Position numbers and translations under genes: made by a program. Below are positions 25,756 through 35,022 of a DNA stretch of 64,000 nt, piece by piece. Source of the stretch: Pseudomonas fulva 12-X (GTDB lineage: Bacteria > Pseudomonadota > Gammaproteobacteria > Pseudomonadales > Pseudomonadaceae); the NCBI RefSeq assembly GCF_000213805.1, contig NC_015556.1:2294001-2358000 (forward strand), given 5' to 3'. Within the stretch, counting starts at the first letter, position 1, and each line of letters starts with the position of its first letter. Below the pieces are notes generated by a model that did no database searches, was not told where the DNA came from, and saw only the letters and a list, made by a program, of their open reading frames with translations.

Positions 25756-26742
25756 ATGCGTGTGATTAGTGACAAAATCCGGCACTTTCGCAGTACTTTC
25801 CGGCCTCCGGTCTCCTATGCATATGGGTCGTTAGTATTATGGCTGTCCGCCACATTGGCTGCGTTAATACTAGGGTTAACATTTGGTGATCTGTACCTCC
25901 GGATAGCCTGGAGTCGTCCGCTGCTTAGTACAGGCGCTCAGGCAAGCCTCCTCCTATTTGAAGCGCCACTTCTTTTAGGTATGCTGCAAATATACTTCGA
26001 TGGTGCTATGGCTCGATACCGCAGCCTTCATCCATCGGTGAACAGGGTAAATATTCGTACTGCTAGCGCCGCAATATATCGTGATAAGCGGGACTACCTT
26101 AATTCTACATTTGCAAGTTTCGGCCATAAGAATGACCTTCGAGTGCTGGCCAAGTTGCTAATAGACGAATGGGAATGGCGTCGTGACCTAAAGCTGCGCT
26201 CGCAGGAGCCATTGTGGCGGCGGGCAGTCGGATTCTTTGGTCTACCGTCAGCATCAAATTTCGCAGCATATCTGACAGGCCTTGTTGCAGTGATTGCGGG
26301 TATCGTAATTGCAACGATGAGCCCTGAGGTGGTGTTTGGATCGTTCTGGGGTTTTCTAGACAACGTTTGGTCCATGACGCGCCTGTTATTGGTTTCCTTT
26401 GTCTTGCCATTCACGTTATGCGTACTGCCAGGGGCGATAATTCTATCAGGCATCAAAAGTACGGTGGAATCGTTTATCGAATGGCTAGATGACCAGTATC
26501 TTAGTCACACTGCGTTCTATCTGTTTATCTCAGAAATTCTCGACCTGCATGATCGTGGGGAACGATTACTCTTACGCAAGACGGGAACTCGCATTTATTG
26601 GCTTGTTCGACTTGGTACTGTGCCTGTTCAGGATGTTCCGCGTGTTTGGAGATTGATTAAAAGATTTAAGTCGCTCGGCAAAGGTTCTACCGGCAGCTGT
26701 ATCGGTAGCAAATCCATTACTTCGCAAAAGAGCGCTCGCTGA
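25756..26742 (+). CDS. Hypothetical membrane protein overlapping the helicase gene tail-to-tail
   Basis: A 328-residue protein with about four hydrophobic helices: LVLWLSATLAALILGLTFGD, a second around LLLFEAPLLLGML, and two near residues 170-230 (FAAYLTGLVAVIAGIVIATM and LLLVSFVLPFTLCVLPGAII). Hydrophilic regions of about 70 residues lie between the pairs and at the C-terminus. No family recognised. The start is uncertain: ATG 25756 or TTG 25738, neither with a strong site. Base composition is lower in GC than the neighbours. The last 115 bp overlap the 3' end of the helicase gene on the other strand. Confidence 0.6.
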   Translation: MRVISDKIRHFRSTFRPPVSYAYGSLVLWLSATLAALILGLTFGDLYLRIAWSRPLLSTGAQASLLLFEAPLLLGMLQIYFDGAMARYRSLHPSVNRVNIRTASAAIYRDKRDYLNSTFASFGHKNDLRVLAKLLIDEWEWRRDLKLRSQEPLWRRAVGFFGLPSASNFAAYLTGLVAVIAGIVIATMSPEVVFGSFWGFLDNVWSMTRLLLVSFVLPFTLCVLPGAIILSGIKSTVESFIEWLDDQYLSHTAFYLFISEILDLHDRGERLLLRKTGTRIYWLVRLGTVPVQDVPRVWRLIKRFKSLGKGSTGSCIGSKSITSQKSAR

Positions 26743-29700
26743 GGCCAGTCATTGATATCTCCAATGACATAGAAACGTCTTTTGGCGCGTGTGACGGCGA
26801 CATTCAGTAGATTAGGGGTAGAGACCACCCAATTTCGAGCCCCAGGACTTGAGGAGTTGCCTCCAAGTACCATTATTACCACTGGTGCTTCCTTGCCTTG
26901 CATGGTGTGGATGGTGCCGCGGGTCATTTTCTCGGGAAGCATGGTTTTGAGCCGCCGACGCACGTCCTGAAATGGCGTGATGACAGAAATGTCGCTATCT
27001 GGCACACCGTCAGCCTTAAGCCCGTCCAGCAGTTGCTGCAGCGCATTCCCTTCCGCTTCTACCCAGTTACCGGTGGACATACCCGCCGCATGAATCCAGC
27101 CGGTGAGCAGCTTGGCTTTGGTTTCTTTCTCAGGCGAGGGAGCTTTTGTCCCATACACCATAGCGCCGTCGTAGGCTATCCGATTGGCAAGATCAAACAT
27201 GGGGCGGTCGCAACGGCGGTGTACCACCAGGGGCAGTCCCACCCAGCTCTTGGAGTTCTGTGGCCCGATCAAGTCCCCCCACGGTGTAGCTTGATCGGCA
27301 AGGGTTTGTGCCGATTGCCGGTTGGGCAGCCAGTGCGTACTCACGCCAAAACGCTTTCGCATATGCTCCAGCGTCGCATCGGACACACTTATGATCGGGG
27401 GGAGCTGTAAAGGGTCCCCTACAAGCACTGCTCGTCTCGCGCGCCATAAGGCCCCGACAGCTGCCTGTGGTGTTGCTTGACCGGCCTCGTCGACTAGTAG
27501 CCAGCCGATCTCGCCAGCCTCCAGCGAACCAAACGAACGGGCGAAAGATGCAAAGGTGCTGCTTAGTACGGGGACGACCATGAATAGCGAAGCCCACACC
27601 GAACGAATCGCATCCCTAGATATGCCAGAGTAGCGGCCACCGCCCAGCATGTCGGTAATAAAGCGTAGGTTCGCCTGTATTCGCTTGGCTTCGATTTGAA
27701 AAAAGGTGCGATGCAATTGAAGCGCTTTAAGGAATACCTTGGCCCTGGCTTGCCGCCAGTCCTTGATAATCCAAGGCTCTGCCAGTTCGATTTGCGCTCC
27801 GCGACCGATAACTCCGGTCTCGAGCCAAGTAAGCAGGTGGGTCGCCTGGCAGGCGATGGCAAGAGACTTGGCTTTGTCGAACTGCAGCTTGGCATGCTCG
27901 CGCAAGTGCTTTAACTCCTCATGCCTATTCTTGCTGAGCTTTTCCTGCGCCATCTTCTCGGCACGTAGTCTTGCTGCCATCGTTTCGAGAGGTTTATATG
28001 CTGCCTCAGCAAGTGCGCTCTGATGCTGGAGCGGCGCGAGCAGAGCCAACCACTGCCGGTAAGCACCCCCGAGGCTAAGCAGGTTTGCCCAGAAACTCGG
28101 TTTGCTGTTTCGATGGTTCTGTAATGCTTGCGAGCTTTGGTCTAGATTGTTGCGGGCAACTGGTAGGCTGCGCTGCTGCAGGTCAGCCAGCTCTGCCTCA
28201 ACTGCTGCATGCTTCTGAACTTGTTGCTTCAGAGCTTCTTCCTTCTGGCTAACCTCATGGGTTGCCTTCCGGATCGCTTGGATGATTTGGCTAATTTTAG
28301 CCGCCCCAGCGCTGAGCTCATCGGCGATGCGTATTGCGGCCTTGTAGTCTTCAACTGCAGATGTCCAGCTTCTCTGGCGCTGATCCGCTATCCCACTAAG
28401 CCCGATTTGCTCATCGAGCCATGCCTTGAACCCTTGTGGCCGTTTTGTTACCTCTGGTTGAGTTTCTGCGCCACCCGAGTCGGGTGCCGTTTCCTCCTTC
28501 AATGCTTGACCATCGATCTCCTCAAAGCTGGTCTCCGTAATAGCCGGTTCTGCTTCTTCGGTCCCCGCCCCAGGACGATTACCGTAGAAGAAGCGACCTA
28601 CGAACTGGCTTCGCTTGGCCTTGCTTCCCAGTGCGGAAGAGATGAGACCCCAGGCCGGCTTTCCCGTAACCAGCTCTCCAAGCTCGCTGAAGTAGTCCGC
28701 GTCATCGAGCCAGTTTTTGTCGATTTTGTCTCTCTGAGGCAGCTCCAGAGTGACGTTTTCGACTGCGCCGTTGTTGGAGGAGGCAACTACGATTTCATAG
28801 CCGTAGAGCTTGGGGTTCAATTTGTAGCTACGCTGCTCTTTCCCCCCGTTGTTGGCTCTTTCCAGCCCGTCAGTAAGGAAGGCCTCTGATGGTCTTTTGA
28901 ACGTCGCTAGTACGTCGGCGCGCTGAGTGACGATGGCGGCGATAAGGTCGCGCAGCAGAGTGGTTTTACCTGTCCCCGGAGGCCCATTAACCCCTAGCAG
29001 TCCCTCGCTGTCAGCAAGTTGGGTCAAGATCGTATTCACAGCGAGCTGCTGCGAGTGAACAAGTCCCAGATTTCCTTCGGCGGGCCAGCATCCCTTCGAA
29101 TAGTGGGCTGGAGAAAGTCGCTCTATGAGCGACTCGGAATTCTGGTCTTCGCTAATGTGAAGGCGCTTCGATAAATCGTGCGCGCTTAGGTAGCCGTCAA
29201 GCGGTGCGCTGGTGATGCCTTTTGCTAGGCGATCTCCAACGTCGGCAAGATCATTCATGATGAAGCTATTTAGCGGGTCATCTTCCTGTTCTGGCCGGCG
29301 GGGGTTAATAGGCATTGAGCGAACACGGTGCGAGCGTTCGGACAGCGGCCCAAAAAAGTCCTCAAGTCCTAGGAATTTGCGGATGAAGTTGGTCAAGCGG
29401 ATCAGGCCGCTATCCAGAACCTCACCGCCCAGATTCTCCTTGGCTTTTGCTCTGACAGTGTCTTGGTCATCATCGAACCCGCGGGTCCAGTCCTTGTCCG
29501 ACATTGCCTTGCCCAGGAACCAAGCCTCGCTGGACAGTACAAGACTGTCATCGATCATGTGGCCACTGGCATCGAACTTGATCGAGAAGAGGGCCGAGTC
29601 GCGCTTTTGAGGCTCCTTGTAGCCTTCGTCTGCGCCATAAAGCTCTTCCAATTTCCGGGCGACATCCCGGCTATCGTAAAGATGACCGAAAAGCGTGTGG

Positions 29701-29894
29701 CTCCACACCCTGTCTTTACGAATCGCTTGCCGCGCTACGGCGCTATTAGCAGCCCATGGAGTAATTGGCGTGGCTGCCGAAATGTCGTGATAGAAGGCTT
29801 CGTAATTATTATCTCGCTTCTTGATGGCTGGAGCGGCTTGCGGTTGGAGCAGCTCAACGGCGTGCCAATAACGAACGATACTTGCTTGAGTCAT
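26628..29894 (-). CDS. Large superfamily 1 (Upf1/Dna2-like) helicase
   Basis: A 1088-residue helicase. Walker A is GPPGTGKTTLLRDL near residue 305. A long insertion with a coiled coil (about 515-600, QKEEALKQQVQKHAAVEAEL) splits the first RecA domain. Motif II is LLVDEAGQATPQAA near 800, followed by GDPLQLPPI. Motifs V/VI are GTIHTMQGKEAPVVIM near 1000 and LLNVAVTRAKRRF near 1033. The last block belongs to the AAA_11/AAA_12 Upf1-like group. ATG 29894 has AAGGA upstream; the frame reaching 30014 has none. A broken DUF3883 gene lies next to it and an unknown membrane protein overlaps its 3' end. Proteins of this type occur in several phage-defence systems, but function here is inference. Confidence 0.88.
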   Translation of the reverse strand: MTQASIVRYWHAVELLQPQAAPAIKKRDNNYEAFYHDISAATPITPWAANSAVARQAIRKDRVWSHTLFGHLYDSRDVARKLEELYGADEGYKEPQKRDSALFSIKFDASGHMIDDSLVLSSEAWFLGKAMSDKDWTRGFDDDQDTVRAKAKENLGGEVLDSGLIRLTNFIRKFLGLEDFFGPLSERSHRVRSMPINPRRPEQEDDPLNSFIMNDLADVGDRLAKGITSAPLDGYLSAHDLSKRLHISEDQNSESLIERLSPAHYSKGCWPAEGNLGLVHSQQLAVNTILTQLADSEGLLGVNGPPGTGKTTLLRDLIAAIVTQRADVLATFKRPSEAFLTDGLERANNGGKEQRSYKLNPKLYGYEIVVASSNNGAVENVTLELPQRDKIDKNWLDDADYFSELGELVTGKPAWGLISSALGSKAKRSQFVGRFFYGNRPGAGTEEAEPAITETSFEEIDGQALKEETAPDSGGAETQPEVTKRPQGFKAWLDEQIGLSGIADQRQRSWTSAVEDYKAAIRIADELSAGAAKISQIIQAIRKATHEVSQKEEALKQQVQKHAAVEAELADLQQRSLPVARNNLDQSSQALQNHRNSKPSFWANLLSLGGAYRQWLALLAPLQHQSALAEAAYKPLETMAARLRAEKMAQEKLSKNRHEELKHLREHAKLQFDKAKSLAIACQATHLLTWLETGVIGRGAQIELAEPWIIKDWRQARAKVFLKALQLHRTFFQIEAKRIQANLRFITDMLGGGRYSGISRDAIRSVWASLFMVVPVLSSTFASFARSFGSLEAGEIGWLLVDEAGQATPQAAVGALWRARRAVLVGDPLQLPPIISVSDATLEHMRKRFGVSTHWLPNRQSAQTLADQATPWGDLIGPQNSKSWVGLPLVVHRRCDRPMFDLANRIAYDGAMVYGTKAPSPEKETKAKLLTGWIHAAGMSTGNWVEAEGNALQQLLDGLKADGVPDSDISVITPFQDVRRRLKTMLPEKMTRGTIHTMQGKEAPVVIMVLGGNSSSPGARNWVVSTPNLLNVAVTRAKRRFYVIGDINDWPQRALFCEVMDLLPIQLPVEPLPSDLNLLINLQTRGTS

Positions 29895-30060
29895 CAGATT
29901 CCTTTCAACGTGCTCATCGTCTCGCCACGCCTTGCTCGCTTGTCGAGCTGTACCTATTGGGCATGTCAAGGTGACAGTATTCTGCTCAAAATCTTGGGCT
30001 CGAGTCCAATACAAGCTGGCGGCCTTCTAGCCAGATAACTCGATAAGCCCCTGCAATCAA

Positions 30061-30436
30061 TCATTCAGGGCAGACCGGGCAGGGGAGCAGTGGGTTATCG
30101 AGTTCGAGCAGCAGAGGCTGATCGAAATGGGTTGTCCCGAGCTGTTCTAACGCCTCGATTGGGTGTCTGACACCCAGGGTGATGGCGCCGGCTTCGACAT
30201 CCTGTCGTTCAATGACCAGACAAGGCACCGTTTTATTGAGGTCAAAACCACCAACGGCGGGCTAGCTTCCTCGTTTTTAGTGAGCCACAACGAGCTGGAG
30301 TTTTCAGTTCTATCTCTACCGGGTCTTTCAGTTCAGAGACGGCCCGCGTCTGTTCATGCTGAGTGGTGACCTGACCCAGCATGTGCACTTGAAGCCTACT
30401 GACTATCGGGCAAGCTTCCGGATCCTAGTCGGTTGA
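30061..30436 (+). pseudogene. Broken DUF3883 (restriction-endonuclease-like) gene remnant
   Basis: The plus strand encodes GEQWVIEFEQQRLIEMGCPELF, a TAA stop (in frame, about 30148), then RLDWVSDTQGDGAGFDILSF and RHRFIEVKTTNGG, followed by HNELEF. These are the DUF3883 landmarks, including the D...EVK nuclease-like signature. An extra T in a TTTT run near 30305 shifts the frame. The other frame then continues FQFYLYRVFQFRDGPRLF to a normal end (SFRILVG, stop 30434). One nonsense codon and one frameshift make it a recent pseudogene, or sequencing errors. Its upstream part is missing. Confidence 0.75.
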
Positions 30437-30583
30437 TGGTCCCGCAGCGCTCGCCAATCCACTCAGGTTGAGTGCTTCGGGTAACGCCCAATGCAGGGTC
30501 TCTACCCACCATTTGCCATTCAGCGGTTCGCTGAAGATACCCAGTTCCTGTAATGGCTATTTGGTGTCATTATCGCGCCGTCC

Positions 30584-30603
30584 AGAACGCTGCTCAGCGT
30601 TCT
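30584..30603 (+). promoter_or_regulatory. Inverted repeat in the tpsA leader
   Basis: AGAACGCTG (30584-30592), two bases, then CAGCGTTCT (30595-30603): a 9-bp perfect inverted repeat about 80 bp before the tpsA start. It could be an operator or an RNA hairpin in the leader. Confidence 0.4.
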
Positions 30604-30684
30604 TTCATGACCGCACCTCCGACTTATCCTTGCTTCCAAGCACAGCGGTGTAGTGGTCGGTTTATCTGCCACAGGGAATTCGCC

Positions 30685-33600
30685 ATGAACCGTTCCTATG
30701 CCCTTGTCTGGAATCCGAGTCTCGCCACCTGGACTGTCGCCCACGAACACGCTCGACGCCGTGGCAAAGGTGCCGGTGCGGTTCTGGCTGCTGCCCTGAT
30801 GGTTGGCAGCACCGCCTTCGCTGCCGACCTGCCGACCGGCGGCCAGGTGGTCTCGGGCAGCGGACAGATCACTACGCCCGGCGCCAACCAGATGGTCATC
30901 GACCAGAACAGCAACAAGCTGGCCATCGACTGGCAGAGCTTCGATATCGCCCCTGGCAACAAGGTGACCTTCAATCAGCCTGGCAGCGACTCGATTGCGC
31001 TGAACCGCGTACTCGGTGCCGATGGCTCGAAGATCATGGGCCAGCTCGATGCCAATGGCCGGGTGTTCATCATCAACCCCAATGGCGTGCTATTCGGCCA
31101 GGGAGCACAGGTCAACGTCGGCGGTCTGGTGGCCTCTACGCTGGATATCAGCAATAGCGACTTCGAAGCAGGCAATTACAAGTTCAAGGGCGATGGCAGC
31201 AACCACGCGGTGATCAACAACGGCACCATCACCGCAACTGATGGCGGCGCGGTGGCGCTGCTCGGTGGCACTGTCAGCAACAACGGCGTGATCGTCGCCA
31301 AGCAGGGTACGGTTGCATTGGCCGCCGGCAACAAAGCCACTCTGGACTTCGCCGGCGATGGCCTGCTCAACGTGCAGGTCGATGAAGCGGTGGTCGATGC
31401 CCTGGTGGAAAACCACCAACTGATCAAGGCCGATGGCGGCCAGGTTGTGCTCACTGCCAATGCTGGCGATGCATTGCTCAAGACCGTGGTCAACAACACG
31501 GGTGTGATTGAAGCGCAAACCCTCGGCGAGAAGGACGGCAAGATCGTTCTGCTCGGCAGTTTCGAGGGTGGAACCGTCCAGGTCGCAGGCACGTTGGATG
31601 CCAGTGCACCGAAAGGCGGAAACGGCGGTTTCATCGAAACCTCGGGCGCCCACGTCAAGGTGGCCGATAGCGCCAAGGTCACCACCAAAGCCCAGGACGG
31701 AAAATCTGGTACCTGGCTGCTCGACCCCACCGACTTCACTGTCAGCGCCGGCAGCAGCGCCGCGAGCGCAAGCGGTATTGGCGCCAGCACGCTGGCGGCC
31801 AACCTGCAGAACGGCAACGTCACCCTGCAGACCGTCAGCAGCGGAAGCGCAAACGGCGACATCAATGTCGATGCAGCGGTGAGCTGGAGCGCCGACACCA
31901 CCCTGACTCTGAACGCTCACGGCGATCTCTACCTCAATGCGCCTATCACCGCCACGGGCAATAGCGCTGGCCTTGCACTCAACTACGGGGGCTATGTCCA
32001 GAACGGCAGCGTAGCTGGCAGTAGCGACTATCACGTCAATGCACCGGTCACCTTGAGTGGCAGCAACGCCAGTCTCAACATCAACGGCCAGGCCTACACG
32101 CTGATCCACTCGCTGGCCGACGCGTCTCTCAGCGCACCTGGCTACTACGCGCTGGCCCAGGATATCGACCTGGGCGGCGTCACGCGCAATAGCGCGCTGT
32201 TCTCCTCGTTCAACGGCAAGCTGGCAGGCTTAGGACACAGCTTCAACAACCTGACCATCGCTGGTGCCAGCGGGTATGTCGGTTTGTTCGGCACCACCGG
32301 CAGCAACAGCCTCATCCGCGATGTGCACCTGGGCAACGTCTCCATCTCCGGCGGCTATTACGTCGGCGGTCTGGCCGGCTACAACCAGGCCGCGATCAAG
32401 AACGTCACTGTCGACGGCGTAGTGAGCGGAACCTCGGGCGGCGTCGGCGGGTTGACCGGCTACAACCTGGGCCTGATCGATAGCAGCGCGTTCAACGGCA
32501 GCGTCAACGGACAAAATACAGTTGGCGGCTTGGTGGGCAACAACGTCAGCGGCACGATCCGAAACTCCCATAGCACCGGCGTGACTGGCGGTTCCTCCAA
32601 TACCGGCGGCCTGGTCGGCTTCAACGACGGCGGCACCCTCACCAACACTTATTCCACCAGCAACGTGAGCGGTACCAGCATGGTCGGCGGTCTGGTGGGA
32701 GCCAACCAGAATGCAGGCACAATCAAGAACAGCTATGCCAGCGGCACTGTGATCGGTACCAGCTTTATTGTCGGCGGGCTGGTCGGCATGAACTACCAGA
32801 GCACCATCACCAATACCTATGCCACTGGCAGCGTCACCGCGCAGACCTCAGTAGGCGGACTGGTGGGTGTAAACAATCCGGGTGGGGCAGCCGTCACCTC
32901 CAGCAGCGTCAGCAACAGCTACGCCACCGGCGCTGTCAGCGGCACCAACAACGTCGGTGGGTTGATCGGCGCCAATACGGGAAGTGTCAGCAATTCATCC
33001 TGGGATGTCGGCAGTACCGGCCAGGCCAATGCTATCAGCAACGGTGGCAGTGGCAGCGTCACCAACCTGACCAGCTTCGGCAGCTCCGGACGCTATAGCC
33101 ACGCCACATACGGGAGTCTCGGCACCTGGTCGCTGCTTGCCGGCACCAGCAATGTCTACGTCGCCAGCGATGGCCTCGGCAATCCGGCCTGGATCATGAT
33201 CGAAGGGCAGACGCGGCCCTTTCTGGCCAGTGAGTACAGCACCAACATTTCCAATGCGCACCAGTTGCAGTTGATGGCGTATAACCTGGCTGCCGATTAC
33301 CGCCTGTCCGCCGACATCGATGCCAGCCAGACCGTCGGCAGCACCGCTAGCGGAATGTGGAGCAGCGCTGGCTTCAGCCCGGTCGGCGAAAGCACTGGCG
33401 CCTTTACCGGTAGCCTCAATGGCGAAAACCACACGATATCCGGGCTGACCATCGCACGCGGCGGCCAATACTACGTCGGCCTGTTCGGCAGTACCGGCCT
33501 TGGTAGTCAAATCGGCAACCTGACTCTGACCGGCGCGACCGTTGCAGGCACTGCCTACGTGGGCGGTGTCGCCGGCAACAATGCCGGTACCCTCAGCGGC

Positions 33601-35019
33601 ATCAGCGTCAACGGCAACGTGAGCGGCACCGGCAACTTCGTAGGTGGCCTGGCAGGCTACAACGAGGCCGGGACAGTCACCGGCGTGCAGAGCAGCGGCA
33701 GCGTGGTAGGAAGCGGGGGCCCTTACAGCGGCAACTATGTTGGCGGACTGATCGGCAGCAACAGCGGCGGCACGATCAGCGCTTCGTCCTCGTCGAGCGC
33801 CGTGTCCGGTGGGAGCAGCGTCGGTGGCCTGGTCGGCAATGACTACCAAGGCACTTACCGCAACGTAAGCGCCAGCGGCAGTGCGACCAGTACGAGCAGT
33901 GCCAGCGGTGACCACGTCGGAGGGATGATCGGCAACGCGAATCAGAGCGTGATCCAGAGCGCCTCGGCCAGCGGCGACGTCATCGCGACCACCACTCATG
34001 CCGGTGGCCTGCTTGGCCAGGCGTCTAATGTAACTCTCACGAATGCGCAGGCCAGCGGCAGCGTCGCTGGTTCGACCTACGTCGGTGGGTTGATCGGCAG
34101 GGCGGTCAATGGAACTGTCACCAACACGTCGGCGACCGGCAGTGTCTCAGGAGCTAGCTATGTAGGTGGACTGATTGGCAACATCTTCAGCACCAATCTG
34201 AGTAACGCCTACGCTGCCGGCGATGTCTCTGGTGCGTCGTTCATCGGCGGGCTTGTCGGGTACAACAACCGCGGCGTTCTTGCCCAGAGCTATGCCACCG
34301 GCTTCGTGGCCGGCACCGATTTCGCCGGTGGCCTGGTCGGCTACAACGAGGCTGGCAGCATCAACGCGGCCTACGCCACGGGCCAGGTGATCGGCACCCA
34401 GCATCTCGGCGGCCTGGTCGGCTACAACGAGAGCGGCACCATCAACGCCAGCTACGCCACCGGCGACGTGGGCGGCAGCACTGCGGTCGGCGGTCTGGTC
34501 GGCACCAACGACAACGGCACGATCAATCGAAGCTTCTATGCAATCACCGATGCCAATGGCAACGCCATAAACACCGGCAGCGAGTTCACCGGCAATACAG
34601 CGGGCGTTGGTAAAACCCGAGCCGAGCTGGCAAGAGCCCGTACCTTCACGGGATGGGATACCAGCCTCTGGACGTTACCGGGTGTGGATGCCAGCAACCC
34701 TGGCTACAGCTTTGCCTTGCCTTACCTCACGGGAGTGACCCGCGAGAGCGATATCATTCGCCACCTTACGCCAGCAGACGACACGCCAAACTTGCCAAGC
34801 CCAAACCCAAGCCCGAGCGGGAGCACTGTGGGGCAGGTGACCAACAACCCATCCTATATCGCCGTGTTGGCCTCTAGCAGCCAGAGCACTTCATCCGAGA
34901 GTAGCCAACAGGAATCGGAGTTCCCGCTGACTGCGGACATGCTGGTCACCAATCCACTTGATGAGCGCCTGAACCTGAACATCATCAGCAACGGCATCCG
35001 CCTGCCAGAAGGAATCTGA
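30685..35019 (+). CDS. Two-partner secretion exoprotein (TpsA) with GLUG repeats
   Basis: A 1444-residue filamentous-haemagglutinin-type exoprotein. It starts with an extended signal peptide region (NRSYALVWNPSLATWTVAHE, then a hydrophobic segment ending TAFAADLP). The conserved TPS secretion domain follows to about residue 300, with NQPGSDSIALNRVLG and NPNGVLFGQGAQVNVGGL. From about 530 to 1350 there are many GLUG-type repeats of the form VGGLVGYN-x-GTI-xx-SYATG-x-V. The C-terminus is Pro/Ser-rich and carries no toxin-like domain. ATG 30685 was chosen because it begins the ESPR. It is predicted to be exported across the outer membrane by the downstream TpsB and to act in adhesion or biofilm. 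Confidence 0.93.
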   Translation: MNRSYALVWNPSLATWTVAHEHARRRGKGAGAVLAAALMVGSTAFAADLPTGGQVVSGSGQITTPGANQMVIDQNSNKLAIDWQSFDIAPGNKVTFNQPGSDSIALNRVLGADGSKIMGQLDANGRVFIINPNGVLFGQGAQVNVGGLVASTLDISNSDFEAGNYKFKGDGSNHAVINNGTITATDGGAVALLGGTVSNNGVIVAKQGTVALAAGNKATLDFAGDGLLNVQVDEAVVDALVENHQLIKADGGQVVLTANAGDALLKTVVNNTGVIEAQTLGEKDGKIVLLGSFEGGTVQVAGTLDASAPKGGNGGFIETSGAHVKVADSAKVTTKAQDGKSGTWLLDPTDFTVSAGSSAASASGIGASTLAANLQNGNVTLQTVSSGSANGDINVDAAVSWSADTTLTLNAHGDLYLNAPITATGNSAGLALNYGGYVQNGSVAGSSDYHVNAPVTLSGSNASLNINGQAYTLIHSLADASLSAPGYYALAQDIDLGGVTRNSALFSSFNGKLAGLGHSFNNLTIAGASGYVGLFGTTGSNSLIRDVHLGNVSISGGYYVGGLAGYNQAAIKNVTVDGVVSGTSGGVGGLTGYNLGLIDSSAFNGSVNGQNTVGGLVGNNVSGTIRNSHSTGVTGGSSNTGGLVGFNDGGTLTNTYSTSNVSGTSMVGGLVGANQNAGTIKNSYASGTVIGTSFIVGGLVGMNYQSTITNTYATGSVTAQTSVGGLVGVNNPGGAAVTSSSVSNSYATGAVSGTNNVGGLIGANTGSVSNSSWDVGSTGQANAISNGGSGSVTNLTSFGSSGRYSHATYGSLGTWSLLAGTSNVYVASDGLGNPAWIMIEGQTRPFLASEYSTNISNAHQLQLMAYNLAADYRLSADIDASQTVGSTASGMWSSAGFSPVGESTGAFTGSLNGENHTISGLTIARGGQYYVGLFGSTGLGSQIGNLTLTGATVAGTAYVGGVAGNNAGTLSGISVNGNVSGTGNFVGGLAGYNEAGTVTGVQSSGSVVGSGGPYSGNYVGGLIGSNSGGTISASSSSSAVSGGSSVGGLVGNDYQGTYRNVSASGSATSTSSASGDHVGGMIGNANQSVIQSASASGDVIATTTHAGGLLGQASNVTLTNAQASGSVAGSTYVGGLIGRAVNGTVTNTSATGSVSGASYVGGLIGNIFSTNLSNAYAAGDVSGASFIGGLVGYNNRGVLAQSYATGFVAGTDFAGGLVGYNEAGSINAAYATGQVIGTQHLGGLVGYNESGTINASYATGDVGGSTAVGGLVGTNDNGTINRSFYAITDANGNAINTGSEFTGNTAGVGKTRAELARARTFTGWDTSLWTLPGVDASNPGYSFALPYLTGVTRESDIIRHLTPADDTPNLPSPNPSPSGSTVGQVTNNPSYIAVLASSSQSTSSESSQQESEFPLTADMLVTNPLDERLNLNIISNGIRLPEGI

Positions 35020-35022
35020 TTC

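Noticed and set aside
26628..29894. Mokosh-type defence (helicase with PLD nuclease)
   Set aside because: No PLD motif (HxKxxxxD) was seen in or next to the helicase.
17476..30436. Classic prophage or integrative element
   Set aside because: No integrase, transposase, capsid genes or flanking att sites were seen, despite AT-rich islands.
31090..33999. Minus-strand open frames of 240-340 residues inside tpsA
   Set aside because: Repeat-driven antisense shadows of the GLUG coding region.
30685..35019. Contact-dependent inhibition (CdiA-type) toxin
   Set aside because: No toxin-like C-terminal domain, no immunity gene behind it; the next gene is the transporter.
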